Source of the DNA: Paenibacillus sabuli
GTDB taxonomy: Bacteria; Bacillota; Bacilli; Paenibacillales; Paenibacillaceae
Direction of reading: 5' to 3'
Assembly (NCBI RefSeq): GCF_014705605.1
Contig: NZ_JACXIZ010000014.1
Span: forward strand, 1-64,000
DNA: 64,000 nucleotides
In this document: one piece after another, positions 33,459-42,158 of the stretch
Numbering within the stretch: the stretch's first letter is position 1
How the letters are laid out: the number at the start of each line of letters is the position of its first letter
Notes under the pieces: generated by a model
Told to the model about the DNA's origin: nothing
What the model saw: only the letters and a program-made list of their open reading frames with translations
Database searches by the model: none
Made by a program: the position numbers and the translations under genes

Positions 33459-35000
33459 CTACCGCGCGCGGCGCTCTCTGTACTCGCTCGGGGAGCATCC
33501 GGCATAGCTTTTGAACAGCTTGTAAAAATGCCGCACGTCCCGATAACCCGTCTGTTCGCTGATCGCATAAATCTTCAAGTTCGTCTCGCGCAGCAGCCGG
33601 GCAGCCTGCTCCAGCCGAATCTCCGTGACATAGTCGGAGAAGCTCCTCCCGGTCTCCCGCTTGAACAAGCGGCTCAGGTACACCGGGCTCAGGTACACCA
33701 GATCGGCAGCGTCCGATAGCGAAACGTCCACGCCGCCACGCTCCTGAATGAAGCGCTTGACCTGCGTAATGACACTGCGCTCCCGCTCCGCGCTCTCTAC
33801 CGGGGCGTCGGCAGTCTCCAATTGATCGAGCAATTGGAGGCCGATCTCCAGCAGCTCGGCCGGCGCCTCCGAGCGGCACAGCCGCAGCAGCCCGTCGCTG
33901 ATGCGATCCGCCTCGGCTACCGCCTCCACGCTGCCGAACAGCTCGATCAGCTTGGACCGAAGCGCCGAGGCCGACGCCCCAGTCTGATCGAATTCGGCTA
34001 TATCTCGCAATAGGCGCCGCGCCGGAGCGAGATGACCGGCGCCGACATCCGCCAGCCATTGCCGCTTGTCGCGCGCCCATCTTGTTATCGCTTCATCCGC
34101 CGCGCCTTGCGGCTCGCCGCGATCGGCCGCCTGCTCCGCCTGCCGGCGACGCAAATAATGAACGAGCGATTCATGGGCCTCCTCGAGTCGGGAACGCAAG
34201 GTCAGGCCAAACACGCCCTGCAGCTTGGAGGTCGCGTGCGCGATCCGATCGCGCAGCGCCGCCTCCAGCTGCGCCTGCGAACTTCCGGCGGATACGGCCA
34301 GCAGACGCAGCGGCTGCGTCAACTCGCCGCATGGCAGCAGCGTCAGCGATTCGTCGTCGTCCGCAGCGCTCCGCTGCAAGGCGCGAAGCACCGCCTCCGG
34401 CGGCTGAGGGCCGTCCCATTCGACTGCAATCCGGCTGCAACAAGCACTGTCGGGATCAAGCGATACCCCGATCGTCTCGAACTGCCGCCTGATCTCCTCG
34501 CTCTCCAATTGGGCGGCATGCAGCACATGAGGGAGGTAGTACAGCTTCAAATCATCCATTGTCTGCTGCCAACGCTGCTTGTCTCTCGCCCGTCGCCTGA
34601 CCTCCGAGCGCTCTTGGTCGAGCTGCTGCCGAATCGCGGCGAATACGTCGTACACCTCGTCCAGGTCGGTCGGCTTGAGCAAGTAGTCCTTGACGCCGTA
34701 GCGCAGCGCCTCCTTGGCCAGACCGAACTCCTGATAACCGCTGATCAGCACCACCTTGACCGGCAGGGCGCGCTCGTGCACATGCTTGGCCAGCTCCAGA
34801 CCGGAGACAAAATTCATCCGAATGTCCGACAACACGACCTCGACCTCCTGCCGGTCGAGATAGGCGATCCCCTCTCGACCGTCGGCCAGCGCGTCCGCGA
34901 CGCGGAATCCGACGCGTCCCCAGTCCACGATCTGCACCAATCCTTCCCGAACCTCCCGATCGTCATCGACGATGAGCAGCCGGTACGGCGCTTCCGCCAT
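33459..35000 (-). CDS. YesN-type response regulator with AraC output domain
   Basis: A 513-residue regulator. The receiver domain (1-120) has the phospho-acceptor D59 in VLSDIRM, acidic residues D12-D14 and a lysine in YLLKPTD. A long variable middle region leads to an AraC-type double HTH at the C-terminus (LVYLSPVYLSRLFKRETG, AISEQTGYRDVRHFYKLFK). The start at 35000 follows GGAAAGGAGGGGAG. It is cognate to the kinase 35 bp downstream and is the likely activator of the importer operon. Confidence 0.93.
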   Translation of the reverse strand: MAEAPYRLLIVDDDREVREGLVQIVDWGRVGFRVADALADGREGIAYLDRQEVEVVLSDIRMNFVSGLELAKHVHERALPVKVVLISGYQEFGLAKEALRYGVKDYLLKPTDLDEVYDVFAAIRQQLDQERSEVRRRARDKQRWQQTMDDLKLYYLPHVLHAAQLESEEIRRQFETIGVSLDPDSACCSRIAVEWDGPQPPEAVLRALQRSAADDDESLTLLPCGELTQPLRLLAVSAGSSQAQLEAALRDRIAHATSKLQGVFGLTLRSRLEEAHESLVHYLRRRQAEQAADRGEPQGAADEAITRWARDKRQWLADVGAGHLAPARRLLRDIAEFDQTGASASALRSKLIELFGSVEAVAEADRISDGLLRLCRSEAPAELLEIGLQLLDQLETADAPVESAERERSVITQVKRFIQERGGVDVSLSDAADLVYLSPVYLSRLFKRETGRSFSDYVTEIRLEQAARLLRETNLKIYAISEQTGYRDVRHFYKLFKSYAGCSPSEYRERRAR

Positions 35001-35064
35001 CTTGCTCCCCTCCTTTCCAGATTCGTTATCGTGCCGCTGTCGGCCGTTCACGGCAGGCGCTTCT

Positions 35065-36258
35065 TCACCGTTCTCCGGCCCGAATCGTCGTGTGCGCGGT
35101 CACCACCTTCGCCAGCGCCTGCTCATCCATCGTCACGCCCAGCCCCGGCGAGGTCGGGAGCGTCAATTCGCCGCCTTCCATTCGAAATTCCGGCTGCGCG
35201 TAGGACGCGCACGCCTTGAGCGCGTTCGGCTGGTATTCATACAGCATGAAATTCGAGGCGGCCGCCGATACGTGCACCGTCGCCGCGTGGCCCACGGCCT
35301 GATGCGCGCTCAAATGCGGCGCGAACGGCACGTGATGCGCCTCCGCCAGATGCGCGATCCGCATCATTTCCGTTATGCCGTTGCGGCCCATATCCGGCTG
35401 CACAACCTCGACGGCCCCGACCGCCAGCCATGACTTGAAATCGTAAATCGTACGCAGCGGCTCGCCGACGGCGATCGCGACATCGACCGCAGCCGCCAGC
35501 TTGCGATGGCCCTCGCGATCCTCGAACGTAATCGGCGATTCGAAAAACAGCGCATCCAGCTCGCCGAGCGTCCGCCCGAGCGTATACGCCTCCGTATGCG
35601 TGGACTTGCCGTGGGCGTCGTACATCAGCTCCAGCTCGCGCGCGTCGTACGTCTCGCGCAGCTTGCGCAGCAGCTCCAGGTCATCGTGCTTGCCGCGGCC
35701 GAACGTATGGATTTTGACCGCCCCGAAGCCCTCCTCGCGCAGCCGCGCCACCGTCTCCAACCGCTCGGACACATCGGCGCCGGGAATACTGGAGCAATAG
35801 CAGCGAAGCCGGTCCCGATAAGCACCGCCCAAGAGCATATAGACCGGCTGACCAAGCGCCTTGCCCTTCAGATCCCAGAGCGCGATGTCGACGCCGGCCA
35901 GCGCATCGACCAGATAACCGCCGGTATAGCCGCGCTCGCGCAGCGTGTCGAGCATGCGGTCCCACAGCACTTGATTTTGCAAAGGGTTCTGGTCCATCAG
36001 CATCGGGCCAAGATGGCGCTCCAGCAGCGTCGCCGCGACCTCCGGATGCGTCGGCGCCAGCACCTCGCCCCAGCCGCTCAGACCGTCATCCGTCGTCAGC
36101 TTGACGAAGACGGATTCCAGATTGACCGAATAGACGCAGGACCGGCGGTTGCTGTCGCTTACGACATAGTCGCGCGTCAAAAATCGAACACCCTTCGGAT
36201 TCACCGCCTTTGTCGGCGGAATTTTCACCACGTAAATATCCATCTGCTTAATTTTCAT
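35065..36258 (-). CDS. Enolase-superfamily sugar-acid dehydratase (mandelate racemase-like)
   Basis: A 397-residue mandelate-racemase/muconate-lactonising family protein. Metal ligands are D214 (LMYDAHG), E240 (LFFESP) and E266 (AVGEPL). K182-x-H184 lies in the second-strand acid/base position, and H315 (APHLSAHQ) with D289 (VQPDMGRNG) forms the His-Asp dyad. Such proteins dehydrate aldonic or aldaric acids, or epimerise them. It overlaps the SDR gene by 11 bp. Neighbours (SDR, DapA-family enzyme, importer) fit a sugar-acid pathway; the substrate is unknown. Confidence 0.88.
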   Translation of the reverse strand: MKIKQMDIYVVKIPPTKAVNPKGVRFLTRDYVVSDSNRRSCVYSVNLESVFVKLTTDDGLSGWGEVLAPTHPEVAATLLERHLGPMLMDQNPLQNQVLWDRMLDTLRERGYTGGYLVDALAGVDIALWDLKGKALGQPVYMLLGGAYRDRLRCYCSSIPGADVSERLETVARLREEGFGAVKIHTFGRGKHDDLELLRKLRETYDARELELMYDAHGKSTHTEAYTLGRTLGELDALFFESPITFEDREGHRKLAAAVDVAIAVGEPLRTIYDFKSWLAVGAVEVVQPDMGRNGITEMMRIAHLAEAHHVPFAPHLSAHQAVGHAATVHVSAAASNFMLYEYQPNALKACASYAQPEFRMEGGELTLPTSPGLGVTMDEQALAKVVTAHTTIRAGER

Positions 36259-37072
36259 TCGTTGATTCCTCCTCTTTGATAATCGGTTTCCATCGCCGGC
36301 GCATCGACGGGCGCAGCAGACTGCTCACCGCCTGCACCGACATGCCGCCATCGACAATCAGATTGGTGCCATTGACAAAAGCGGACATGTCCGAGGCCAG
36401 GAATAGCGCCGCGTTCGCCACATCCTCCGGTACGCCTAGCCGCCCAAGCGGGTAGCAGTCAAGATCGGCCTCGGTATCCTCGCCGCCGACGCGCGCGGCT
36501 TGCCGTTCGCGACTGATCGTCAAGCCGGGCGAGATGCAATTGGCGCGAATGCAATCCTTCGCCCCCTCAAGCACCGTTTGCTCGGTCAGCGCAATGACGC
36601 CGCTCTTGGCCGCGGCGTAAGCCGGCAGCCCCGGGTTCATGCGCAGCGCGTTGATCGAGGCGATATTGACAATCGCAGGCGTCGCCGAGCGTCTGAGCAG
36701 CGGCAGCGCATGCTTCGTACATAGGAAGACCGTCGTCAGATTCAGCGTCAACAATTCATTCCACTCCTCGAGGGCGATCTGCTCCATCATGCCGCCCTTC
36801 GTACGACCGGCATTGTTCACCAGGATGTCCAACGAATCCAGGTCGCCGAACACCTCCCGCACCTCATCCTCATTGGTCGCGTCCATCCGCACAGCGGCGG
36901 CTGGCGCACCGCTATCTCGCAGCCGCCGCACCGTCTCTTGCGCTGCCTCCTCGCGAATATCCGCCACGATCAGACGACAACCCTCCGCCGCGAAACGCTC
37001 TGCGATTGCCGCCCCCAGACTGCCGCCCGCGCCTGTAATCAGCGCCGTGCGCTGTGCCAGCAGCATGCTCAT
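36248..37072 (-). CDS. Short-chain dehydrogenase/reductase
   Basis: A 274-residue classical SDR. The cofactor motif TGAGGSLG (13-20), NNAG (87-90), catalytic S139, Y152 and K156 (AYAAAKSG) are all present. ADIREE after the second strand suggests NAD preference. The start at 37072 has the best spacing to the GGAGG; ATGs three bases before and six after are alternatives. The C-terminal tail (residues 250-274) is basic and unusual. It probably oxidises a sugar or sugar acid ahead of the dehydratase. Confidence 0.9.
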   Translation of the reverse strand: MSMLLAQRTALITGAGGSLGAAIAERFAAEGCRLIVADIREEAAQETVRRLRDSGAPAAAVRMDATNEDEVREVFGDLDSLDILVNNAGRTKGGMMEQIALEEWNELLTLNLTTVFLCTKHALPLLRRSATPAIVNIASINALRMNPGLPAYAAAKSGVIALTEQTVLEGAKDCIRANCISPGLTISRERQAARVGGEDTEADLDCYPLGRLGVPEDVANAALFLASDMSAFVNGTNLIVDGGMSVQAVSSLLRPSMRRRWKPIIKEEESTNEN

Positions 37073-37083
37073 CATCTCCTCCT

Positions 37084-38022
37084 CTAGGCCGTAGCCTTCC
37101 GCCATCTGAGCACGAGCGGGTCCAGGTCTTCCAGCGTCTCCAACGCCTCCCGGAGCAACGGCTCGTCGAGCGGCGCGTTCGGGTTGCGCACATAAGCCGA
37201 TGCGATCACGCCGCCCGCTTTGAGCACTTCCTTGTGCACAGCCATCGCATAGCCCGCAATCGTGCCGATGCGAATGAACGGCAGACAGCGGTAGAACAAC
37301 GCGCGCGCAGCCCGACGATCGCCCTTCTCGAAGCTCTGCTGGATCTGCACACACAGATCGGGAAACTCACAGGCCGGCATCGTCCCGATTGCACCGCGGC
37401 ACAATTCTTCGTAATAGTAGATGCCGTTCAATCCGCCAAAAACTTCTAGTCTGCCTTCGCTTTGCTTCAGCACCTCCGTCATCTTGACGGTCGTCGGCGG
37501 CGCCTCCACCTTGACGCTCGTAATATTGTCCACCTCGCGCGCCAGTTTCGCCATGAGCGGCACCGGCACAGCGACCCCGCTTGCCAGCGGTGCGTCCTGC
37601 AGCATGATCGGCAGGTCGACCGCCTTCGCCACAGCCGAAAAATACGCCTCCAGCCGTTGTCCGTCCGGCTTCACCATATAAGGGGGCAGCACCATTAAGG
37701 CGTCCGCCCCTGCGCGCGCCGCCCATTTGCTCAGTTGTACCGCCCCCTCCAGCCCGGTATGGCCGCTGCCGAAGACAAGGGGCACCCGACCCTTCACTTC
37801 GTCCACGACGATCTCCGCGATCCGCTCGCGCTCCCGCTCCAGCAGCGTATACATTTCGCTGGCGTTGCCGAACAAGGCCAGTCCGTCGACGCCCGCCTTC
37901 AGCTCGAAACGCACCAGTTCGCGCAGACTGGCCTCGTCGATTTCGCCGTTTTCGCCAAACGGGGTCGCCAAAATCGGAACGACGCCGCGAATGGCTTTTT
38001 GTTCCCTTTGCTTGCCGTCCAT
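37084..38022 (-). CDS. DapA-family (DHDPS/NAL) aldolase or dehydratase
   Basis: A 312-residue TIM-barrel lyase. Schiff-base lysine K171 lies in ITSVKVEAPP. The usual catalytic tyrosine (YNxP in DHDPS) is replaced by QDAP at 142-145, so it is not a true DapA; it is more like 2-keto-3-deoxy sugar-acid aldolases or dehydratases. LFGNASEMYTL replaces the usual GTTGE segment and is also unusual. AGGAGG lies 10 bp before the start. It is first in the dehydratase/SDR run, with a cre-like box 37 bp upstream. Confidence 0.87.
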   Translation of the reverse strand: MDGKQREQKAIRGVVPILATPFGENGEIDEASLRELVRFELKAGVDGLALFGNASEMYTLLERERERIAEIVVDEVKGRVPLVFGSGHTGLEGAVQLSKWAARAGADALMVLPPYMVKPDGQRLEAYFSAVAKAVDLPIMLQDAPLASGVAVPVPLMAKLAREVDNITSVKVEAPPTTVKMTEVLKQSEGRLEVFGGLNGIYYYEELCRGAIGTMPACEFPDLCVQIQQSFEKGDRRAARALFYRCLPFIRIGTIAGYAMAVHKEVLKAGGVIASAYVRNPNAPLDEPLLREALETLEDLDPLVLRWRKATA

Positions 38023-38058
38023 CGCGTCAATGCCTCCTCTTCCATTTCTCCTGCTGAA

Positions 38059-38072
38059 TGTATTCGCTTACA
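38059..38072 (-). promoter_or_regulatory. cre-like site before the sugar-acid genes
   Basis: The minus strand reads TGTAAGCGAATACA, a good match to the CcpA consensus, flanked by A and T as in strong boxes. It lies upstream of the DapA-family gene and within the region divergent from the IclR regulator. Confidence 0.65.
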
Positions 38073-38130
38073 TTTTGAATTCGCTACGCTCGTCAGTATT
38101 CCTTCAGCTAGAAGAAAATTTGATATTGAA

Positions 38131-38159
38131 TTGCGTAATGCGCAAATAGATTATATAAT
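38131..38159 (+). promoter_or_regulatory. IclR gene promoter with overlapping dyad operator
   Basis: TTGCGT (38131-38136), a 17-bp spacer and TATAAT (38154-38159). The perfect dyad TTGCG-TAATG-CGCAA (38131-38145) covers the -35 element, as expected for an autoregulated IclR-type gene. Confidence 0.65.
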
Positions 38160-38207
38160 ACGAAAAAGAAGGATTCAATACCATATTTTTGAGAAGGATG
38201 AGTATAC

Positions 38208-38996
38208 ATGTCGAAATCCGAATCCGCTTCGCCCGCACTTACCCAGAGCGTCACTCGCGCGCTCGGCATCCTGTCCTGCTTCACCGACGAGCGTCCCGAG
38301 CTGCGCGCCGGCGACGTCGCCAAAATAATGAACCTCACGCCTAGCAACGTCTCCCGCCTGCTCACTACGATGGTCACGCTCGGTTATGTAGAAAAGGACG
38401 AGCTCAGCGGTTTGTATCGGCTTGGCGATCAGATTATTACGCTCGGCGGCATTGCGCTGAACAACTCCGAAATTCGCAAGCTGGCGCTGCCCGAGCTGTA
38501 CGATCTGGAAGGCAGATTGGGACTCGGCGCCAATCTGGCCGTTCGCAAGGGGAGCAGCATGTTCTATCTGGCGCATGTGGACAGCCGGCACGCGCCGCGC
38601 ATGTATACGCTGCTCGGCCGGACCAACCCGCTCTATTGCACGGGAATCGGGAAGGTGCTGCTGGCGCATGCCAAAGAGCCCGAATCCGACATGAAGCAGA
38701 TCGAGCTGATCGGTTACACCGAGCATACGCTGACCGACAGGGCGGCGCTGCTCGAGGAATTGGCCGCCGTAAGGCGGCGCGGATATGCCGTCGAAGTGGA
38801 GGAGCTGGCGCGGGGGCGCGCTTGCATAGCCGCGCCCATCCGCGGACGCAGCGGCAAGATCGTGGCCGGCCTAAGCCTGTCAGGGCCGCTCTCGGACATC
38901 CGGCTGCCGGAGCGCGAGGGCGAGCTGGCCGGCGTCGTAATCGAGGTGGCGGACCGCATTTCGGTGAAGCTGGGGTTCCTGAGCGCTCAGGCCTGA
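38208..38996 (+). CDS. IclR-family transcriptional regulator
   Basis: A 262-residue protein. The N-terminal winged HTH (LRAGDVAKIMNLTPSNVSRLLTTM) and the C-terminal GAF-like IclR effector domain (CTGIGKVLLAH, GRACIAAPIRGRSGKIVAGLSLSGP) are clear. GAAGGATGAG precedes the start. It is divergent from the DapA-family/SDR/dehydratase genes, whose substrate or intermediate is the likely effector. Confidence 0.92.
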   Translation: MSKSESASPALTQSVTRALGILSCFTDERPELRAGDVAKIMNLTPSNVSRLLTTMVTLGYVEKDELSGLYRLGDQIITLGGIALNNSEIRKLALPELYDLEGRLGLGANLAVRKGSSMFYLAHVDSRHAPRMYTLLGRTNPLYCTGIGKVLLAHAKEPESDMKQIELIGYTEHTLTDRAALLEELAAVRRRGYAVEVEELARGRACIAAPIRGRSGKIVAGLSLSGPLSDIRLPEREGELAGVVIEVADRISVKLGFLSAQA

Positions 38997-39052
38997 GACG
39001 CTTGTGCGCGCCAGGCCCGCTATTGCGGATGACAAGAATAGCCGTACCCGGG

Positions 39053-39796
39053 CTACGCCCTGCCGCGGAACTTCTGCGCCTGGGCGCGGGCCTCGTCGAC
39101 ATTGGTAATGCGGTTGCGGCTCCATTCCAGCAGGATGCGGTCGATATAGCGGAAGTGCAGCTTGCCCGCAAAAACCGCCTCCTTGAGCGCAAAACGAATC
39201 AGTTCGTCGGCGTAGCCGTCCTGATCGATCCAGGCGCTGATCGTCTCCAGCTCCATCGGAGACAGCGGCCGTCCGAACTCGCGCTCGAACAACACAAATA
39301 AATTCGGCGGCGCCGCTCCGGCGGCCGCCTCGCCTCGCACCTGCACATTAGACTGGGCGGCGTCCGGAGCGCGCCGGACCGGACGCGCCCCCTCGCGCGT
39401 CGCCGTACAGGAGGCTGCTTGCAGCAGCCAGCCGCTCCAGCTGTACCGCTCGGCCTGCAGGCCGTCCGCCGGTTCGATCATGTCCTCGATCTCCAGCAAG
39501 CCGCTGCGCAGCAGCCGCTGCAGCTGACCGCCGATCTGCTCCGGCGTCCGGCCCATGCGCCGGCCGAGCTGGTCGGGCGTCGGGAACTCGATCCCCTCGA
39601 GCTCGCGATACGCCATCAGCTGGAGCAGCAACATGGCGTCCTCGGGCGCAATGCCGAGCTCGCCGACCGTGCGCAGCAGCATAGCCGGCACATGGATGCC
39701 TCCCTGCTGCAGCGCCGCAGCCATCCCCCCGGCATAATCGTCCTGGCGCTGCATCACGGCCTCGTCCGCTTGCCTACCGGCTCTGCGATCAAGCAT
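39053..39796 (-). CDS. DnaD-like primosome protein
   Basis: A 247-residue protein. The N-terminal winged-helix part (EDAMLLLQLMAYRELEG, TPDQLGRRMGRTPEQIGGQLQRLL) and the C-terminal DnaD domain (FEREFGRPLSPMELETISAWI, with YIDRILLEW) match DnaD. DnaD remodels DnaA-bound DNA and helps load the replicative helicase. The start ATG at 39796 overlaps the ackA stop by 8 bp and has GGAGGAAGG upstream. Location after ackA, away from nth and asnS, differs from Bacillus. It may be the sole DnaD or a paralogue. Confidence 0.85.
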   Translation of the reverse strand: MLDRRAGRQADEAVMQRQDDYAGGMAAALQQGGIHVPAMLLRTVGELGIAPEDAMLLLQLMAYRELEGIEFPTPDQLGRRMGRTPEQIGGQLQRLLRSGLLEIEDMIEPADGLQAERYSWSGWLLQAASCTATREGARPVRRAPDAAQSNVQVRGEAAAGAAPPNLFVLFEREFGRPLSPMELETISAWIDQDGYADELIRFALKEAVFAGKLHFRYIDRILLEWSRNRITNVDEARAQAQKFRGRA

Positions 39797-41033
39797 CCGT
39801 ACCTTCCTCCCTTTGCCCGGACAGTGACGAGGCTTGCTCCGTCACCAGCTTGTATGTGTCGCGCGCGATCAGCAGCTCCTCGTTTGTCGGAATGACGAGC
39901 ACGCGTACCCGTGAATCCGGCGCCGAGATTTCACGCGGCTTTTTCGTGCGCATACCGTTTTTCGCATCGTCCAGCTTGACGCCGAGGTAGCTCAGGTTTT
40001 TGCATACCTCCGCCCGCAGACTGGAGGAATTTTCGCCGATTCCGGCGGTGAAGACGAGCGCGTCCACGCCGTCCATGACCGCCGTATAGGCGCCGATGTA
40101 CTTGCGCAGCCGATAGACGTACATGTCGAACGCCAGTCGGGCGTTGCGATCCCCCTCGGCCATCGCCTCCTCGATCTCACGCATGTCGCTGCTCAGACCC
40201 GAGATCGCCACCAGGCCGGAATGCTTGTTCAGCATCGAATTGACATCGCTCAGCGTGAGATCCTCCTTGTTCATGGTGAAAGGGACGATGGCGGGATCAA
40301 GATCGCCGCTGCGCGTGCCCATCATCAGCCCTTCGAGCGGCGTCAGACCCATACTCGTGTCGACCGATACGCCGTGCTGTATCGCGGTGCAGCTGGCGCC
40401 GTTGCCGATATGGCAGGAGATCATCTTCAGCTCGTCCAGCGGCCGGCCGAGCAGCTCCGCCGCCTGATCGCTCACATAGTGATGTGAGGTGCCGTGGAAG
40501 CCGTAGCGCCGAATTTTGTGACGGCGATACAGCACCTTCGGGATCGGATACAGATAGGCAACCTCCGGCATCGTCTGATGAAAGGCCGTATCAAAGACGA
40601 CCGCCTGCGGCACGCCCGGCAAATTCGTCTCGACGGCGGTGATGCCCATCATATGCGCCGGGTTGTGCAGCGGCGCCAGATCGAACAGCTGGCGAATCTC
40701 CAGCTTGACGGTCTCGTCGACAAGCACCGACTGCTTGAACACTTCGCCGCCGTGAACGACCCGATGACCGACGGCCTGGACCTCGGCGATCGACTCGATG
40801 ACCCCGTACTCCGGATGCGCGATCATATCCAGCAGCCGTTTCACCGCGGTGACGTGATCGAGAATTTCGCTGACCTCGCGCATATCCGGCCGCCCCGGCA
40901 CCGCCTGCGTGACGATCGACGTTTCCATGCCGATGCGCTCGACGCTGCCGCTGGCGAGCACGGTTTCCGCCGTCATGTCGTACAGCTGATATTTGAGCGA
41001 GGAGCTCCCCGCGTTGATGACCAGTATCTTCAT
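39789..41033 (-). CDS. ackA: Acetate kinase
   Basis: A 414-residue ASKHA-fold kinase interconverting acetyl phosphate and acetate with ATP. Signatures are ILVINAGSSSLKYQLYD, HGGEVF, CHIGNGASC and GLTPLEGLMMGTRSGDLDP. It starts inside the end of the upstream gene (ATGA overlap) and ends inside dnaD, so all three are translationally linked. No pta is adjacent. Confidence 0.97.
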   Translation of the reverse strand: MKILVINAGSSSLKYQLYDMTAETVLASGSVERIGMETSIVTQAVPGRPDMREVSEILDHVTAVKRLLDMIAHPEYGVIESIAEVQAVGHRVVHGGEVFKQSVLVDETVKLEIRQLFDLAPLHNPAHMMGITAVETNLPGVPQAVVFDTAFHQTMPEVAYLYPIPKVLYRRHKIRRYGFHGTSHHYVSDQAAELLGRPLDELKMISCHIGNGASCTAIQHGVSVDTSMGLTPLEGLMMGTRSGDLDPAIVPFTMNKEDLTLSDVNSMLNKHSGLVAISGLSSDMREIEEAMAEGDRNARLAFDMYVYRLRKYIGAYTAVMDGVDALVFTAGIGENSSSLRAEVCKNLSYLGVKLDDAKNGMRTKKPREISAPDSRVRVLVIPTNEELLIARDTYKLVTEQASSLSGQREEGTDA

Positions 41034-41902
41034 ATCCGGTCTCCATCCTTGTCGTAGTTAAAAAAACCGGCGCCGGTTTTGACGCCAAGCTGGCCGGCCC
41101 GCACCATTTTTTTCAGCACGATCGACGGCCGATACTTCAACTCGCCGTACTCGTGAAACATATTTTCGAGCGCCGCCTGCACGGCGTCGAGGCCGAACCG
41201 GTCGCACATTTCGAACGGCCCGTATTTGAAGGAATACCCCATGCGCATGGCGCTGTCGATATCCTCCTCGGAGGCGACGCCCTCCTCCAGCACCTTGAGC
41301 GCCTCGTTGATATGCAGGCAGATCAGCCGTGTGGTGACGAAGCCCGGCGATTCAAACACCATGATGCCCTTTTTGTGAATGATCTTTTCGACAAAATGCT
41401 TGGTGGCGTCGAAGGTCGACTCCGACGTTTTCAGGCCGCGCACAATTTCGACCAGATCGATATGCGACACCGGATGAATAAAGTGCAAGCCGATGACGCG
41501 CTGCGGATGCTCGGTCACGCTGGCCAGCTCGGTCAAGCTCAGCGTCGACGTATTGCTCGCAATAATCGTCTCCGCGCCGGCCGCGCGATCCAGCTCGCGC
41601 ATGACCGCCAGCTTGGCTTCCAGCTCCTCCGTTATCGTTTCGATAATCAACTCGCATTCGGCCAGCTCGTCCAGCGTATGCGTCGGATGAATGCGATTGA
41701 GCACCAATTTTTTTTCCGCTTGCGTGAGCGCCCATTTGTCAATTTGCTTATCGAGACTCTGGGCGATTGTCGCCAGTCCGAGCTCCAGATTCGATTCCGT
41801 TTTTTCGACGAGCAGCACATCCAGCCCTTTGAAGGCCAGCATTTCTGCGATGCCGCGGCCCATCGTGCCGGCCCCGACCACTCCTACTTTTCGTACCGCC
41901 AT
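41030..41902 (-). CDS. 3-hydroxyacyl-CoA dehydrogenase (Hbd-like)
   Basis: A 290-residue NAD-dependent enzyme. The Rossmann motif VGVVGAGTMGRGIAE opens the protein; IIETITEEL, IASNTSTLSLTEL and GLHFIHPV (catalytic histidine) follow, and the C-terminal domain has FGLDAVQAALENMF. It fits 3-hydroxybutyryl-CoA dehydrogenase, acting in beta-oxidation or short-chain acid metabolism. Overlap with ackA hints at acyl-CoA/acyl-phosphate overflow metabolism. The ribosome binding site is GGAAGGGA. Confidence 0.92.
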   Translation of the reverse strand: MAVRKVGVVGAGTMGRGIAEMLAFKGLDVLLVEKTESNLELGLATIAQSLDKQIDKWALTQAEKKLVLNRIHPTHTLDELAECELIIETITEELEAKLAVMRELDRAAGAETIIASNTSTLSLTELASVTEHPQRVIGLHFIHPVSHIDLVEIVRGLKTSESTFDATKHFVEKIIHKKGIMVFESPGFVTTRLICLHINEALKVLEEGVASEEDIDSAMRMGYSFKYGPFEMCDRFGLDAVQAALENMFHEYGELKYRPSIVLKKMVRAGQLGVKTGAGFFNYDKDGDRI

Positions 41903-41979
41903 GGTTTAATCCCTTCCAATCCACAGTATGATCTCTTCCTGCGACACGTCTCTCGTCTATCGTTGCCGCCGGCCTCCTC

Positions 41980-41985
41980 ATTATA
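41980..41985 (-). promoter_or_regulatory. Probable -10 of the hbd-ackA-dnaD operon
   Basis: A perfect TATAAT on the minus strand, about 78 bp before the hbd-like start. The -35 is weak (TGGCGG at 17 bp). The 431-bp gap 41903-42333 otherwise holds the terminator and palindromic element listed next. Confidence 0.4.
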
Positions 41986-42086
41986 CCAAGGCGAAACGGC
42001 TACCGCCATCCTTTGGCGGCGATGCGCGTTTCGTTCCGAGAATATAGAGACCGTTTATAAGCGTGGAACTTATAAATGCTTTATAT

Positions 42087-42120
42087 TAAAAAAAATCGTC
42101 CCCCGTCAGGAAAGGGGACG
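42087..42120 (-). terminator. Intrinsic terminator ending the 59-42 kb minus-strand run
   Basis: CGTCCCC (from 42097) pairs with GGGGACG (42114-42120), followed on the minus strand by eight T residues (42095-42088). Confidence 0.85.
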
Positions 42121-42158
42121 AATGTTTGAAGATCGTTCTCATTTGCCGCGCATGCCTT

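Noticed and set aside
33430-34080. N-terminal extension of the sensor kinase into the regulator gene
   Set aside because: The extra codons are an out-of-frame reading of the response regulator; the kinase starts at 33423 with its own ribosome binding site and membrane helix.
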